Shown here piece after piece: positions 11,465 through 19,748 of a DNA stretch of 64,000 bases (within the stretch, counting starts at the first letter, position 1; every line of letters begins with the position of its first letter). The notes under the pieces are model-generated. The model did not search any database. It saw nothing but the letters and a program-made list of their open reading frames with translations, and was not told the DNA's origin. Source of the stretch: Pseudomonas fluorescens. Its GTDB lineage: Bacteria; Pseudomonadota; Gammaproteobacteria; Pseudomonadales; Pseudomonadaceae. Both the position numbers and the translations under genes were made by a program. The stretch covers positions 620,001 to 684,000 of the forward strand of contig NZ_CABVIY010000002.1 in the NCBI RefSeq assembly GCF_902498195.1, read 5' to 3'.

Positions 11465-11535
11465 ATGCGCTTGTGCATTTCACTGCGAGCAATGTATGCG
11501 TTATGGCATTGATTAACTATGCGTTAGTGCATAGG
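11465..11535. promoter_or_regulatory. Operator-like repeats upstream of the holin
   Basis: Three related sites lie here: ATGCGCTTGTGCAT (11465-11478), TATGCGTTATGGCAT (11495-11509) and TATGCGTTAGTGCATA (11518-11533). The nonamer TATGCGTTA is identical to that in the repressor's own promoter region. The last site is also an inverted repeat TATGC/GCATA. The arrangement suggests that one repressor controls both its own gene and the holin promoter. Confidence 0.6.
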
Positions 11536-11618
11536 CTTGTCAGCGACCTGATCAGATCCTGGTCTGGGCGAAGCTAAAGAGAGCCATGGGTGGCAACCTC
11601 ATCCTCAGGAGGCGTGTA

Positions 11619-11960
11619 ATGACATTTGAGCAGTCTGTGTGGCAGGACATGCCCCTTTGGCTGGTGATTGCCCTCATTTTGCTCGGCGGCGTTGCGGGCG
11701 AGATGTGGCGTGCAGACAAGGAAGGTATTCGCGGTTGGTCGCTTTTGCGGCGACTGTTCATGCGCTCGGGCTCCAGCATGATTTGCGGTGCTTCGGCAGT
11801 CATGCTGCTGCATGCCGCCGGTGTTTCCATCTGGGTCGCGTGCGCAGGCGCTTGTCTAACGGCGATGGCCGGTACGGACGTCGTTATCGGCCTGTGTGAG
11901 CGATGGGTCGCCAGGCGCATTGGCGTGGCTGTCAGACTGCCCGGCGATGCCGAGGACTGA
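11619..11960 (+). CDS. Phage/tailocin-type holin
   Basis: A 113-residue protein with a start at 11619 supported by a strong ribosome-binding site (CAGGAGG, 6 bases upstream). It shows two or three hydrophobic segments (WLVIALILLGGVAGEMW near the N-terminus, then ICGASAVMLLHAAG and WVACAGACLTAMAG) and a charged tail, the layout of small holins. In mutS-cinA tailocin clusters a holin of this type precedes the tail genes and opens the inner membrane for endolysin. No endolysin, tail sheath, tube or fibre gene follows here; cinA comes next. The holin assignment is by topology and locus. Confidence 0.75.
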   Translation: MTFEQSVWQDMPLWLVIALILLGGVAGEMWRADKEGIRGWSLLRRLFMRSGSSMICGASAVMLLHAAGVSIWVACAGACLTAMAGTDVVIGLCERWVARRIGVAVRLPGDAED

Positions 11961-12072
11961 TTGTCTATCAGCCTTGTATCAGGGCCCTCGCCCGCTAACA
12001 TTTTGATCGACGCCGTAACTTGCAAGCGCGATCCGCTCGTGTACGGTAGTCCTCATTCCGCCCGATCAGGAG

Positions 12073-12579
12073 ATGACCGTGAAAGAAATCACCCAGTTGG
12101 CCGCTGAACTCGGCAGGCGCTTGCAGGTTCTCAATGCCCACGTCACTGCCGCAGAGTCCTGCACCGGTGGCGGAATCAGCGAGGCGATCACCCGGATTCC
12201 GGGCAGCTCGGCGTGGTTCGAAGCCGGTTATGTCACCTATTCCAACCTGCAGAAAACCCGGCAACTGGATGTCCCGGCGGGTCTGTTCCCAACGGTGGGT
12301 GCTGTCAGTCGCGAGGTGGTCGAGGCCATGGTCCGTGGCGCCCAGGAAAAAAGCCACGCACGTTTTGCCGTGGCGGTAAGTGGGGTCGCCGGGCCGGATG
12401 GCGGCTCGCCAAACAAGCCGGTAGGCACCGTCTGGTTGGCTTGGGGCGTCGGTGAGCAGGTGTTCAGCGAGGTGCAGCACTTCCCAGGTAACCGGGACGA
12501 GGTCCGCCGACAAACGGTGAAGGCCGCGCTAGAGGGGCTGCTACGGCATGCGGCAACAGAAATCTCAAATCAGGGGTAG
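12073..12579 (+). CDS. pncC: Nicotinamide-nucleotide amidohydrolase (CinA C-terminal domain, PncC)
   Basis: A 168-residue stand-alone CinA C-terminal domain. The motif [12 protein letters not shown] holds the catalytic serine region, and the [27 protein letters not shown] segment (key residues GVAGPDGG and GTVW) is diagnostic. The enzyme deamidates nicotinamide mononucleotide to nicotinate mononucleotide in NAD recycling. It lies 83 bases before recA, the standard cinA-recA neighbourhood, and forms the right border of the tailocin insertion site. Often annotated cinA. Confidence 0.93.
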   Translation: MTVKEITQLAAELGRRLQVLNAHVTAAESCTGGGISEAITRIPGSSAWFEAGYVTYSNLQKTRQLDVPAGLFPTVGAVSREVVEAMVRGAQEKSHARFAVAVSGVAGPDGGSPNKPVGTVWLAWGVGEQVFSEVQHFPGNRDEVRRQTVKAALEGLLRHAATEISNQG

Positions 12580-12606
12580 GCGATCCTCGAGCGCTGTGGA
12601 ATAATA

Positions 12607-12622
12607 CTGTCTACTTATACAG
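12607..12622 (+). promoter_or_regulatory. LexA (SOS) box of recA
   Basis: CTGTCTACTTATACAG fits the LexA consensus CTGT-N8-ACAG exactly in both half-sites. It lies 40 bases before the recA start codon, in the promoter. Confidence 0.92.
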
Positions 12623-12662
12623 GTGTTGGCCGTCAGGCCTTATTGATTACGTGAGGACTTTA

Positions 12663-13721
12663 ATGGACGACAACAAGAAGAAAGCCTTGGCTGCGGCCCT
12701 GGGTCAGATCGAACGTCAATTCGGCAAGGGTGCCGTAATGCGTATGGGCGATCAGGACCGCCAGGCGATCCCGGCCATCTCTACTGGCTCTCTGGGTCTG
12801 GACATCGCACTGGGCATTGGCGGTCTGCCAAAAGGCCGTATTGTTGAAATCTATGGTCCTGAATCTTCCGGTAAAACCACGCTGACATTGTCCGTGATCG
12901 CCCAGGCTCAAAAAGCCGGCGCGACCTGCGCATTCGTCGATGCCGAACACGCCCTCGACCCTGAATACGCCGGCAAGCTGGGCGTCAACGTCGACGACCT
13001 GCTGGTTTCCCAACCGGACACCGGCGAGCAGGCCCTGGAAATCACCGACATGCTGGTGCGCTCCAACGCGGTTGACGTGATCATCGTCGACTCCGTGGCG
13101 GCGCTGGTGCCAAAGGCTGAAATCGAAGGCGAAATGGGTGACATGCACGTGGGCCTGCAAGCCCGTCTGATGTCCCAGGCGCTGCGTAAAATCACCGGTA
13201 ACATCAAGAACGCCAACTGCCTGGTGATCTTCATCAACCAGATCCGTATGAAAATCGGCGTGATGTTCGGCAGCCCGGAGACCACCACCGGTGGTAACGC
13301 GTTGAAGTTCTACGCGTCGGTTCGTCTGGATATCCGCCGCACTGGCGCGGTGAAAGAAGGTGATGAGGTTGTCGGTAGCGAAACTCGTGTCAAGGTTGTG
13401 AAGAACAAGGTGGCTTCGCCGTTCCGTCAGGCCGAGTTCCAGATTCTTTACGGCAAGGGTATCTACCTCAATGGTGAGATGATCGACCTGGGCGTTCTGC
13501 ACGGCTTCGTCGAGAAATCCGGTGCCTGGTATGCCTACGAAGGCACCAAGATCGGTCAGGGCAAGGCCAACTCGGCCAAGTTCCTGGCGGATAACCCGGA
13601 GATCGCGGCAAAACTCGAGAAGCAACTGCGTGACAAGTTGCTGTCGCCTTCATCGGTAGCGGAATCCAAGGCCTCCGCGGTCAAAGAAACCGAAGACGAC
13701 CTGGCCGACGCTGATATCTGA
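12663..13721 (+). CDS. recA: Recombinase RecA
   Basis: A 352-residue RecA, the normal Pseudomonas length. Walker A is GPESSGKTT, and the loop-2 region includes [19 protein letters not shown]. The start [13 protein letters not shown] at 12663 has a GAGGA ribosome-binding site. RecA promotes strand exchange and activates LexA and S24-type repressors for self-cleavage, including probably the one at 10634. A LexA box in its promoter shows SOS control. recX follows after 8 bases and probably shares the transcript. Confidence 0.99.
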   Translation: MDDNKKKALAAALGQIERQFGKGAVMRMGDQDRQAIPAISTGSLGLDIALGIGGLPKGRIVEIYGPESSGKTTLTLSVIAQAQKAGATCAFVDAEHALDPEYAGKLGVNVDDLLVSQPDTGEQALEITDMLVRSNAVDVIIVDSVAALVPKAEIEGEMGDMHVGLQARLMSQALRKITGNIKNANCLVIFINQIRMKIGVMFGSPETTTGGNALKFYASVRLDIRRTGAVKEGDEVVGSETRVKVVKNKVASPFRQAEFQILYGKGIYLNGEMIDLGVLHGFVEKSGAWYAYEGTKIGQGKANSAKFLADNPEIAAKLEKQLRDKLLSPSSVAESKASAVKETEDDLADADI

Positions 13722-13729
13722 TTGCTCCG

Positions 13730-14200
13730 ATGACGACCGCCGTACTTGATACACTCGTCGCGGTGCGGCGAACCGCCATGGACCTGCTCGCGCGACGCGA
13801 GCACGGTCGAGTCGAGCTGACGCGTAAACTGCGTCAGCGCGGCGCTCTCCCCGAAATGATCGACTCAGCACTCGATCGATTGACGGAAGAGGGTCTTCTC
13901 TCCGAATCCCGTTACCTCGAAAGCTTCGTTTCCTACCGTGCACGTGCCGGTTACGGCCCTTTACGCATTCGTGAAGAGTTGAGCCAGCGCGGCTTGCAGC
14001 GTGTTGATATCGAACTCGCCTTGCGCGAGAGCGGTATCGACTGGCAGGGGCAATTGGAAGACACCTGGCGGCGCAAGTTCTCCGGGCAGTTACCGATAGA
14101 TGCACGGGAACGTGCCAAGCAGGGCAGGTTCCTCGCGTATCGGGGATATTCCATGGAAATGATCAGCCGCTTGTTCAACGGCCGAGGAATGGACGATTGA
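13730..14200 (+). CDS. recX: RecA regulator RecX
   Basis: A 156-residue RecX family protein made of repeated three-helix units, visible as the segments [39 protein letters not shown] and [17 protein letters not shown]. RecX binds the RecA filament and limits its extension. It lies 8 bases behind recA, the usual operon, so it is induced with it by DNA damage. A strong terminator follows. Confidence 0.95.
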   Translation: MTTAVLDTLVAVRRTAMDLLARREHGRVELTRKLRQRGALPEMIDSALDRLTEEGLLSESRYLESFVSYRARAGYGPLRIREELSQRGLQRVDIELALRESGIDWQGQLEDTWRRKFSGQLPIDARERAKQGRFLAYRGYSMEMISRLFNGRGMDD

Positions 14201-14204
14201 CTGA

Positions 14205-14239
14205 AACGGCTCGCTATTTGATAGCGGGCCGTTTTTTTT
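14205..14239. terminator. Bidirectional terminator between recX and the LOG gene
   Basis: AACGGCTCGCTAT (14205-14217) pairs with ATAGCGGGCCGTT (14221-14233) with one mismatch, followed by eight T residues. The gene on the other side ends at 14243, so the hairpin may also serve it, though the A-tract in that direction is short. Confidence 0.88.
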
Positions 14240-14242
14240 GCC

Positions 14243-15361
14243 TCAGGTAACCTTCGAAGGCTCCCGCGCACGCTGTGGCGCCTGCTGCTGGGAGGGCGCC
14301 CAGTTTTCCGGCAAGTTGATGTAATCCACCAGTTCACGCAAGCGGCCATGATTACGGGCGTTGAAGGTGAAGGCCAGTCGAGCCAGGTGACTGAATTGCG
14401 CTTCGTCGTGCTCCTCGCCGTCGTAGGCATGCTGATGGAAATGGTCGCTCAGGCACAGGTCGGCAAATGCCGCCTGCATGTGTTCGAGCGCGGGATCGCT
14501 GAGTTTGTGGTTCATGCGGATCACGAACTGATGCTTGAGCCATCGGCTTGAGTGGAAGTTGCTGTAGAACTGGTTGATGTGTTCGACAGCTTCCTCGGCG
14601 CTGTAGACCAGTCGCACCAGTTTCATGTCAGTGGGAAGGATGTAGCGGTTTTCCTCAAGCTGCTGATGGATGAAGTCCAGCGCCCCTTGCCAGAATTTGC
14701 CACCTGGCACATCCAGCAACACCACCGGCACCAGCGGGCTTTTGCCGGTCTGGATCAGTGTCAGCACCTCCAGTGCTTCATCCAGGGTGCCGAACCCGCC
14801 AGGGCACAGCACCAGTGCATCGGCTTCCTTGACGAAGAACAGCTTGCGGGTAAAGAAGAAGTGGAAGGGCAGCAGGTTGCTGGTGCCATTGACCGTGGGG
14901 TTGGCGTGTTGTTCGAAGGGCAGGGTGATGTTGAATCCCAGGCTGTGCGCCAGGCCAGCACCTTCGTGAGCCGCTGCCATGATGCCGCCACCTGCGCCCG
15001 TGATCACCATCATGTCCGAGCGTGCCAGTGCACTACCCAGTTCCCGTGCCATAGCGTACAGCGGGTGTTCCACGGGGGTGCGAGCCGAGCCGAACACCGT
15101 GACTTTGCGCCGGCCCTTGAATTGCTCCAGTACACGGAACGCGTGCTCCAGTTCGCGCAGGGCTTGTAGAGTGATCTTGGCATTCCAGCGGTTGTGGTCT
15201 TCCTGGGCCATTCGCAGCACGGTCAGGATCATGTCGCGGTAGATGGGGATGTTCGGGCTGTTGGGGGAAACCAGGGTGAGTTGTTCTTCGACCTTGCTGA
15301 TCAGGTCGTGGCCGCTTTCTTGAAAATGACGGCTCAGGAGGTCATTCGGTTGGTAAGGCAT
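14243..15361 (-). CDS. LOG/TIGR00730-family Rossmann-fold protein
   Basis: A 372-residue protein with the lysine-decarboxylase-like nucleotide-binding core of the LOG family: VFGSART (about residue 88), GAGGGIMAAAHEGA and the signature PGGFGTLDEALEV. LOG proteins cleave nucleoside monophosphates at the N-glycosidic bond; short ones make free cytokinins and the longer bacterial ones act on purine or pyrimidine nucleotides. This protein carries extra N-terminal (about 85) and C-terminal (about 100) parts beyond the core, so the exact substrate is not clear. It faces recX tail to tail. Confidence 0.85.
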   Translation of the reverse strand: MPYQPNDLLSRHFQESGHDLISKVEEQLTLVSPNSPNIPIYRDMILTVLRMAQEDHNRWNAKITLQALRELEHAFRVLEQFKGRRKVTVFGSARTPVEHPLYAMARELGSALARSDMMVITGAGGGIMAAAHEGAGLAHSLGFNITLPFEQHANPTVNGTSNLLPFHFFFTRKLFFVKEADALVLCPGGFGTLDEALEVLTLIQTGKSPLVPVVLLDVPGGKFWQGALDFIHQQLEENRYILPTDMKLVRLVYSAEEAVEHINQFYSNFHSSRWLKHQFVIRMNHKLSDPALEHMQAAFADLCLSDHFHQHAYDGEEHDEAQFSHLARLAFTFNARNHGRLRELVDYINLPENWAPSQQQAPQRAREPSKVT

Positions 15362-15844
15362 TCAACTTCTCCTTCTGCACAGAACCCTCGGCGCCGACGA
15401 CGCATTCGTCGATACCACGACACGTCATGTATCGCTGTCTGCCCAAGCCCATGCCTGGGCGATCCACTTGACCCTGATAATCATCGGGTCATCCATACAG
15501 GCTCTGTTTTTCCCTTGGATGAAAGAAAACATTCGCACAACGAACGCGTTTTGGGCGGCCCCTTTCCTGCCCTGAAAAAATCGACTGGATTACTCTGAAA
15601 TCTAGACCCTTGCAGGGATTTGCGCTGCCTTGATGATTGCGCCGCAAAGTCTTTCCTGGCAACCGCTTATTGACGATTTGCAAGGTGGTTTCACCGCTCG
15701 TCAGAACGTTCGCCGAGAGTTCTGCTGTCTGATTTACTAAGTTACAGGCGTCATGCGACAGCTTTGCGTCAATGGCAGGGCGCACGGTATAGCGGTTCAG
15801 GGATTAATCGCTCAACAAGAGCGAGGAGCAAGGAGGCGGTAGCC
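15362..15844. other. 483-base intergenic stretch with inverted repeats, no gene recognised
   Basis: No convincing coding frame is seen; a 98-codon minus-strand frame (15489-15785) lacks family features. TGACCC (15469-15474) and GGGTCA (15486-15491) form one inverted repeat. TTTGCG (15619-15624) and CGCAAA (15643-15648) form another. The stretch must contain the promoters of the LOG gene (minus) and of the small gene at 15845 (plus). A small RNA is possible, but I see no clear intrinsic terminator. Confidence 0.5.
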
Positions 15845-16045
15845 ATGGCCAGAGTCATTCTGGAAATAGAGATCGATACGCAGCTGTATCGGTTGCTGAA
15901 GTCATCGGCCGAGATCAATCATGTGAGTCTCGAGGAGGAGTGTTGCCGACGACTGGAGGGAGCAGAGCGGCGCTCGCGTTACTTGCAGGCATTGCTGGCG
16001 GATCTGCGCGCCGAGGATGAGCAGCGGCGCGCCAAGTCCAGATAG
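15845..16045 (+). CDS. Small conserved Pseudomonas protein (66 aa)
   Basis: A 66-residue protein starting at 15845 with a strong ribosome-binding site (AAGGAGG). The N-terminal strand ARVILEIEID followed by two helices resembles a ribbon-helix-helix fold, and the C-terminal part is rich in Arg and Glu. No toxin gene neighbours it, so an antitoxin role is not supported. By position and sequence it looks like the gene that precedes the PA3611-like gene in P. aeruginosa. It meets that gene stop to stop with no spacer. Function unknown. Confidence 0.65.
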   Translation: MARVILEIEIDTQLYRLLKSSAEINHVSLEEECCRRLEGAERRSRYLQALLADLRAEDEQRRAKSR

Positions 16046-16471
16046 TTACTTCTTCTTCACCGGTGCGGCTTTCGGGCAATCCGACTCCTGGAAGCTTGCG
16101 GAACCGACCGGGCGATTGGTCTTCACCTCGGTGAAGTCATAGCGCATGACCGCGCCCTTCTTCATCAGCTTGCGGAACCCTTCATTCCTGCACACGGACG
16201 CGCCAAGCTGGAAATACACGGCTTTGGGATCCGCGCGCATCTTCTGCGCATGGCTGCTCTGTACGCTCAGGTGGTTGATCAGCACGTTGCCTTCGGCGGT
16301 GTAGCCTTGGTCAAGAATGTCTTCATTGATGGCCCGAGGCGTGCCAACACTGCTTTGCGCGGCGACGTTGCGCAGTTCTCTGTTCAGATTCTGCTCACTC
16401 AGGGACGCAGCCTGAGCGTTGAAGGACGACGCCAGCAGAATGGCAGCGGTGGGAACGATAAGGCGCAGCAT
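16046..16471 (-). CDS. PA3611-like secreted protein (quorum-sensing-regulated virulence factor family)
   Basis: A 141-residue protein with a clear signal peptide (MLRLIVPTAAILLASSFNAQA, 21 residues, cleavage after AQA written here only as the boundary). The mature part has two cysteines (Cys in ASVCRNEG and in ESDCPKA), fitting one disulfide in the periplasm or outside. It resembles the PA3611 family of P. aeruginosa, named for quorum-sensing control there; its biochemical role is not known. The last residues are a lysine tail. Convergent with the 66-residue gene. Confidence 0.75.
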   Translation of the reverse strand: MLRLIVPTAAILLASSFNAQAASLSEQNLNRELRNVAAQSSVGTPRAINEDILDQGYTAEGNVLINHLSVQSSHAQKMRADPKAVYFQLGASVCRNEGFRKLMKKGAVMRYDFTEVKTNRPVGSASFQESDCPKAAPVKKK

Positions 16472-16662
16472 GAAACTCTCCTGGTTCAGTGACTGGTGGT
16501 TCGACCAGCCACGTGACTGTGCGTTCAGTGGCGGCGAATTATAGGGGAGCCGGTCTGGACGGTACAGGCTCGCGCCATCCGCTCTGGTAAACTGCCGGCC
16601 TTTACATTGCCAAGCCGAGTGCTGTTCGTGTCGAGTTTCCCTGTCTGCCGGTGTTGCCCACG

Positions 16663-17406
16663 ATGAATCACGCCCCCAACGCCGTCGCCCGCCTGCGCGA
16701 TCAGCGTGAAGAAGAAGGTATCAAGCCGATCCAGGCCCGCGGCTGGCGCGCCACCCGCTGCCGTGCCTGTCGTGTGATCGAAAGTCATTGCCTGTGCGCC
16801 TGGCGTCCACAGGTCGAGACCCGTTCCGGGGTCTGCCTGATCATGACCGGCAAGGAGGTGTTCAAGCCGAGCAATACCGGTTGGCTGATCGCCGATGTGG
16901 TGCGCGATAACCATGCATTCATCTGGTCGCGGACCGAAGTCGATCAACAGTTGCTGGCCTTGTTGTCCGATCCGCAATGGCAGCCTTACCTGGTGTTCCC
17001 GGGCGAATATGTAGAGCCCGAGCGCGTCACCCACAGTGTGGCGGTCGACAGTGCCAGGCGTCCGTTGTTCATTCTGCTGGACGCGACCTGGACCGAAGCC
17101 CGGAAGATTTTCCGCAAAAGCCCTTATTTCGATGCGTTGCCGATTCTTAGCCTGTTGCCTGAAAAACTCTCGCGCTATCAATTGCGCCGCTCGACCCGCA
17201 GCGAACACCTGTGCACTGCGGAAGTCGCGGCGTTGTGCCTGGATCTGGCGGGTGATGTGCAGGCGTCGTCGGCACTGGAGGCTTATTTCGACGTGTTCAG
17301 CCAGCATTACCTCGGAGCCAAGCGCCAACTCGAAATGAACGTTGAAACACCGGCGCATGCCGAGTTGTTGCCATTTGTGCGCAATGCCGTCCCGGCCGTG
17401 GGCTGA
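16663..17406 (+). CDS. tapT: DTW-domain tRNA-uridine aminocarboxypropyltransferase
   Basis: A 247-residue DTW-family protein. Near the N-terminus a cysteine cluster (CRACRVIESHCLC) probably binds zinc, and the namesake motif appears as DATWTEARK at about residue 140. The family transfers the aminocarboxypropyl group of SAM to uridine to make acp3U in tRNA. ATG at 16663 (MNHAPN) is chosen; a GTG at 16651 would add four residues. The symbol follows the E. coli member and could be wrong if this is another DTW subfamily. Confidence 0.82.
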   Translation: MNHAPNAVARLRDQREEEGIKPIQARGWRATRCRACRVIESHCLCAWRPQVETRSGVCLIMTGKEVFKPSNTGWLIADVVRDNHAFIWSRTEVDQQLLALLSDPQWQPYLVFPGEYVEPERVTHSVAVDSARRPLFILLDATWTEARKIFRKSPYFDALPILSLLPEKLSRYQLRRSTRSEHLCTAEVAALCLDLAGDVQASSALEAYFDVFSQHYLGAKRQLEMNVETPAHAELLPFVRNAVPAVG

Positions 17407-17597
17407 TTGTCGCCCATACTGCAAAAGACTGTACTGGCCATGTCGCTTGACCACCCCGGTTTCGCTGGGCATGCTTGGCGCCGATTGGGGCGCGGCCGGA
17501 GTTTGATACGCCGTCTGGATTGGTGTTGAACGTGCCCTGTTGGTGCAGCTCCGTGGCTGTACCTCGAGTTGTTTGAAAAAACAGGATCATTTGAAAA

Positions 17598-18248
17598 ATG
17601 GCCACATACGAAATCCTGATCGCCGATGACCACCCGCTTTTTCGTTCCGCCTTGCATCAAGCGTTGACCCTCGGGCTTGGTCCGGATGTCCGTCTGGTGG
17701 AAGTGGCGAGCATTGCCGAGCTGGAAACCCGCCTGACCGAGAAGGCCGACTGGGACCTGGTGCTGCTGGACCTGAACATGCCGGGGGCGTACGGTTTTTC
17801 CGGGCTGGTGCTGTTGCGCGGCCAGTACCCGCAGATTCCGGTGGTGATGGTCTCGGCCCAGGAAGAAGCCTCGGTGATGGTCAAGTCCCGTGAGTTCGGC
17901 GCCAGTGGCTTCATTCCCAAGTCCAGCGACCTGAGCGTGATCCAGAAGGCCGTGCGTGCCGTGCTGGATGGCGACGTGTACTGGCCACCGCAGGCATTCG
18001 AAGCGGTCAGCGTTTCCGATGAAGCCAAGGCAGCCAGTGAAGGCCTTGCCAGTCTCACGCCGCAGCAGTTCCGTGTATTGACCATGGTCTGCGAAGGCTT
18101 GCTGAACAAGCAGATCGCCTATGAGTTGAGTGTGTCCGAGGCGACCATCAAGGCCCACGTCACGGCGATTTTCCGCAAGCTGAACGTGCGAACCCGTACC
18201 CAGGCAGCGTTGCTCCTGCAACAACTTGAGTCAATTTCGAGCCACTAA
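17598..18248 (+). CDS. erdR: NarL/LuxR-type response regulator ErdR
   Basis: A 216-residue response regulator. The receiver domain has the acidic pocket Asp10-Asp11, the phosphoacceptor Asp58 (LLDLNMPG) and the conserved Lys in FIPKSSD. A LuxR-type helix-turn-helix occupies about residues 145-210 (LTPQQFRVLTMVCEGLLNK). It is next to dgkA, as is erdR (PA3604-PA3603) in P. aeruginosa, where ErdR controls ethanol oxidation and acetate use. No histidine kinase gene is nearby. The 191-base gap upstream shows no clear element. Confidence 0.88.
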   Translation: MATYEILIADDHPLFRSALHQALTLGLGPDVRLVEVASIAELETRLTEKADWDLVLLDLNMPGAYGFSGLVLLRGQYPQIPVVMVSAQEEASVMVKSREFGASGFIPKSSDLSVIQKAVRAVLDGDVYWPPQAFEAVSVSDEAKAASEGLASLTPQQFRVLTMVCEGLLNKQIAYELSVSEATIKAHVTAIFRKLNVRTRTQAALLLQQLESISSH

Positions 18249-18323
18249 GGGCTGGCGTCTTCACGCTTTTTTGACTTGGGTTAATCTAGCTTTTCCACTC
18301 CCTTTTGGTCAGTTGCCTACTCT

Positions 18324-18686
18324 ATGTCCCCATTCAAAGGCCAGACCGGCCTGAAACGCATCCTCAATGCCTCCGGCTACTCCTTTGATGGCCTGCGTGC
18401 CGCTTTTACCGGCGAAGCCGCTTTCCGGCAGCTGGTGTTGCTCAACGTCATCCTGATTCCCTTGTCGTTCTTCCTGAACGTCAGTCGCGTCGAGCAGGCG
18501 TTGCTGATTGCGGTCTGCCTGTTGGCCCTGATCGTCGAGTTGCTCAACTCGGCCGTGGAAGCGGCCATCGACCGCATTTCCCTTGAACGGCATCCACTGT
18601 CGAAGAACGCCAAAGACATGGGCAGCGCCGCGCAAATGGTGGCGTTGACCATGATCGCGCTGGTGTGGGCGGTGATTCTGCTTTAA
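18324..18686 (+). CDS. dgkA: Diacylglycerol kinase DgkA
   Basis: A 120-residue integral membrane protein with three hydrophobic helices and the family motif region LLNSAVEAAIDRIS (catalytic Glu and metal-binding residues) followed by KNAKDMGSAAQ. It phosphorylates diacylglycerol released during membrane-derived lipid turnover and returns it to phospholipid synthesis. Its stop overlaps the finR stop by 4 bases tail to tail (TTAA), leaving no spacer for a separate terminator. Confidence 0.95.
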   Translation: MSPFKGQTGLKRILNASGYSFDGLRAAFTGEAAFRQLVLLNVILIPLSFFLNVSRVEQALLIAVCLLALIVELLNSAVEAAIDRISLERHPLSKNAKDMGSAAQMVALTMIALVWAVILL

Positions 18687-19609
18687 GCGATGGTCGGCAG
18701 CACGATCTCGTCGCTGCGCTGGACCCCGGCGGTGAAGGCGCGGCACAGATCGAGGAACTCGCGCATCGCCGAGGTCTGGTATTTCTGTTTGTGCCAGATG
18801 AAGTAGAACTGCCGCGCCAGGTCCAGGTCCGGCGTCTCCACCGGCACCAGGCTGCCACGGCGAAAGGCGTCGCGCAGTGCCAGCCGCGAGATGCAGCCAA
18901 TCCCCAGGCCGGACTCCACCGCGCGCTTGATCGCTTCGGTGTGTTCCAGTTCCAGGCGAATGTTCAGCGCGCTGCGGTGATGGCGCATGGCCTGATCGAA
19001 GGTCAGGCGAGTTCCCGAGCCTTGCTCACGCAGGATCCAGGCTTCATGGCTCAGCTCTTCCATGGTCGCGATGCCCCGCTGGGCCAGGGGATGCTGGGGC
19101 GCGCAAAACACCACCAGCTCATCCTCGACCCAGCTCTGCACTTCGATGTCCGGATGGCTGCAGTCGCCTTCAATCAGACCCAGGTCAATTTCGTAATGGG
19201 CCACCTGCTGCACAATATTGGCGGTGTTCTGTACATGGAGCTTCACCTGGCTTTCCGGGTGGCGCTGCATGAAACCGCCGATCAGCAGGGTGGCCAGGTA
19301 GTTGCCAATGGTCAGGGTCGCGCCCACCGCCAATGAGCCGAAACCGGACTTGCCGTTGAGCAGGTCTTCGATTTCCTTGGCCTGGTCGAGCATCGCCACC
19401 GCTTGCGGCAGCAGCTGTTTACCGAGCGCGTTGAGGCTCAGCCGTTTACCGGCACGGTCGAACAGCTGGCAGCTGGACTGGCGCTCCAGTTCGGTGATCG
19501 AGGTGCTCGCCGCCGATTGTGAAAGGTTGAGCAGGCCTGCGGCACGGGACACGCTTTCCTGCTGGGCAACGGCGACGAATACTTGAAGTTGACGGAGAGT
19601 AAATCGCAT
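18683..19609 (-). CDS. finR: LysR-family regulator FinR
   Basis: A 308-residue LysR-type regulator: winged helix-turn-helix at residues 1-60 (MRFTLRQLQVFVAVAQQESV) and a substrate-binding domain after about residue 90. The start at 19609 is fixed by this family N-terminus; a longer frame exists to 19759. It is divergent from fpr with a 139-base AT-rich shared promoter, the same pairing as finR-fpr in P. aeruginosa and P. putida. There FinR activates fpr under oxidative stress. Role assigned from that synteny. Confidence 0.88.
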   Translation of the reverse strand: MRFTLRQLQVFVAVAQQESVSRAAGLLNLSQSAASTSITELERQSSCQLFDRAGKRLSLNALGKQLLPQAVAMLDQAKEIEDLLNGKSGFGSLAVGATLTIGNYLATLLIGGFMQRHPESQVKLHVQNTANIVQQVAHYEIDLGLIEGDCSHPDIEVQSWVEDELVVFCAPQHPLAQRGIATMEELSHEAWILREQGSGTRLTFDQAMRHHRSALNIRLELEHTEAIKRAVESGLGIGCISRLALRDAFRRGSLVPVETPDLDLARQFYFIWHKQKYQTSAMREFLDLCRAFTAGVQRSDEIVLPTIA

Positions 19610-19748
19610 ATCGATATAACCGATAACCCTTATCTTAATAATCCATTTAACAGATATTCTCGCTGCTATTAGAATGCGATGCAATTGCGCACCGCTATTC
19701 TGGCTTGTGAAGCGCAGGCGCAGACAAAATCTCCAGGAGTCCCCGTAC

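Noticed and set aside
14243..15361. Lysine decarboxylase annotation for the LOG-family gene
   Set aside because: The PGGFGTLDE motif belongs to LOG-type nucleotide phosphoribohydrolases; the old lysine decarboxylase label is a known misannotation.
15489..15785. A 98-codon minus-strand frame in the 15.4-15.8 kb gap
   Set aside because: No ribosome-binding site, no recognisable features and an odd position; treated as chance.
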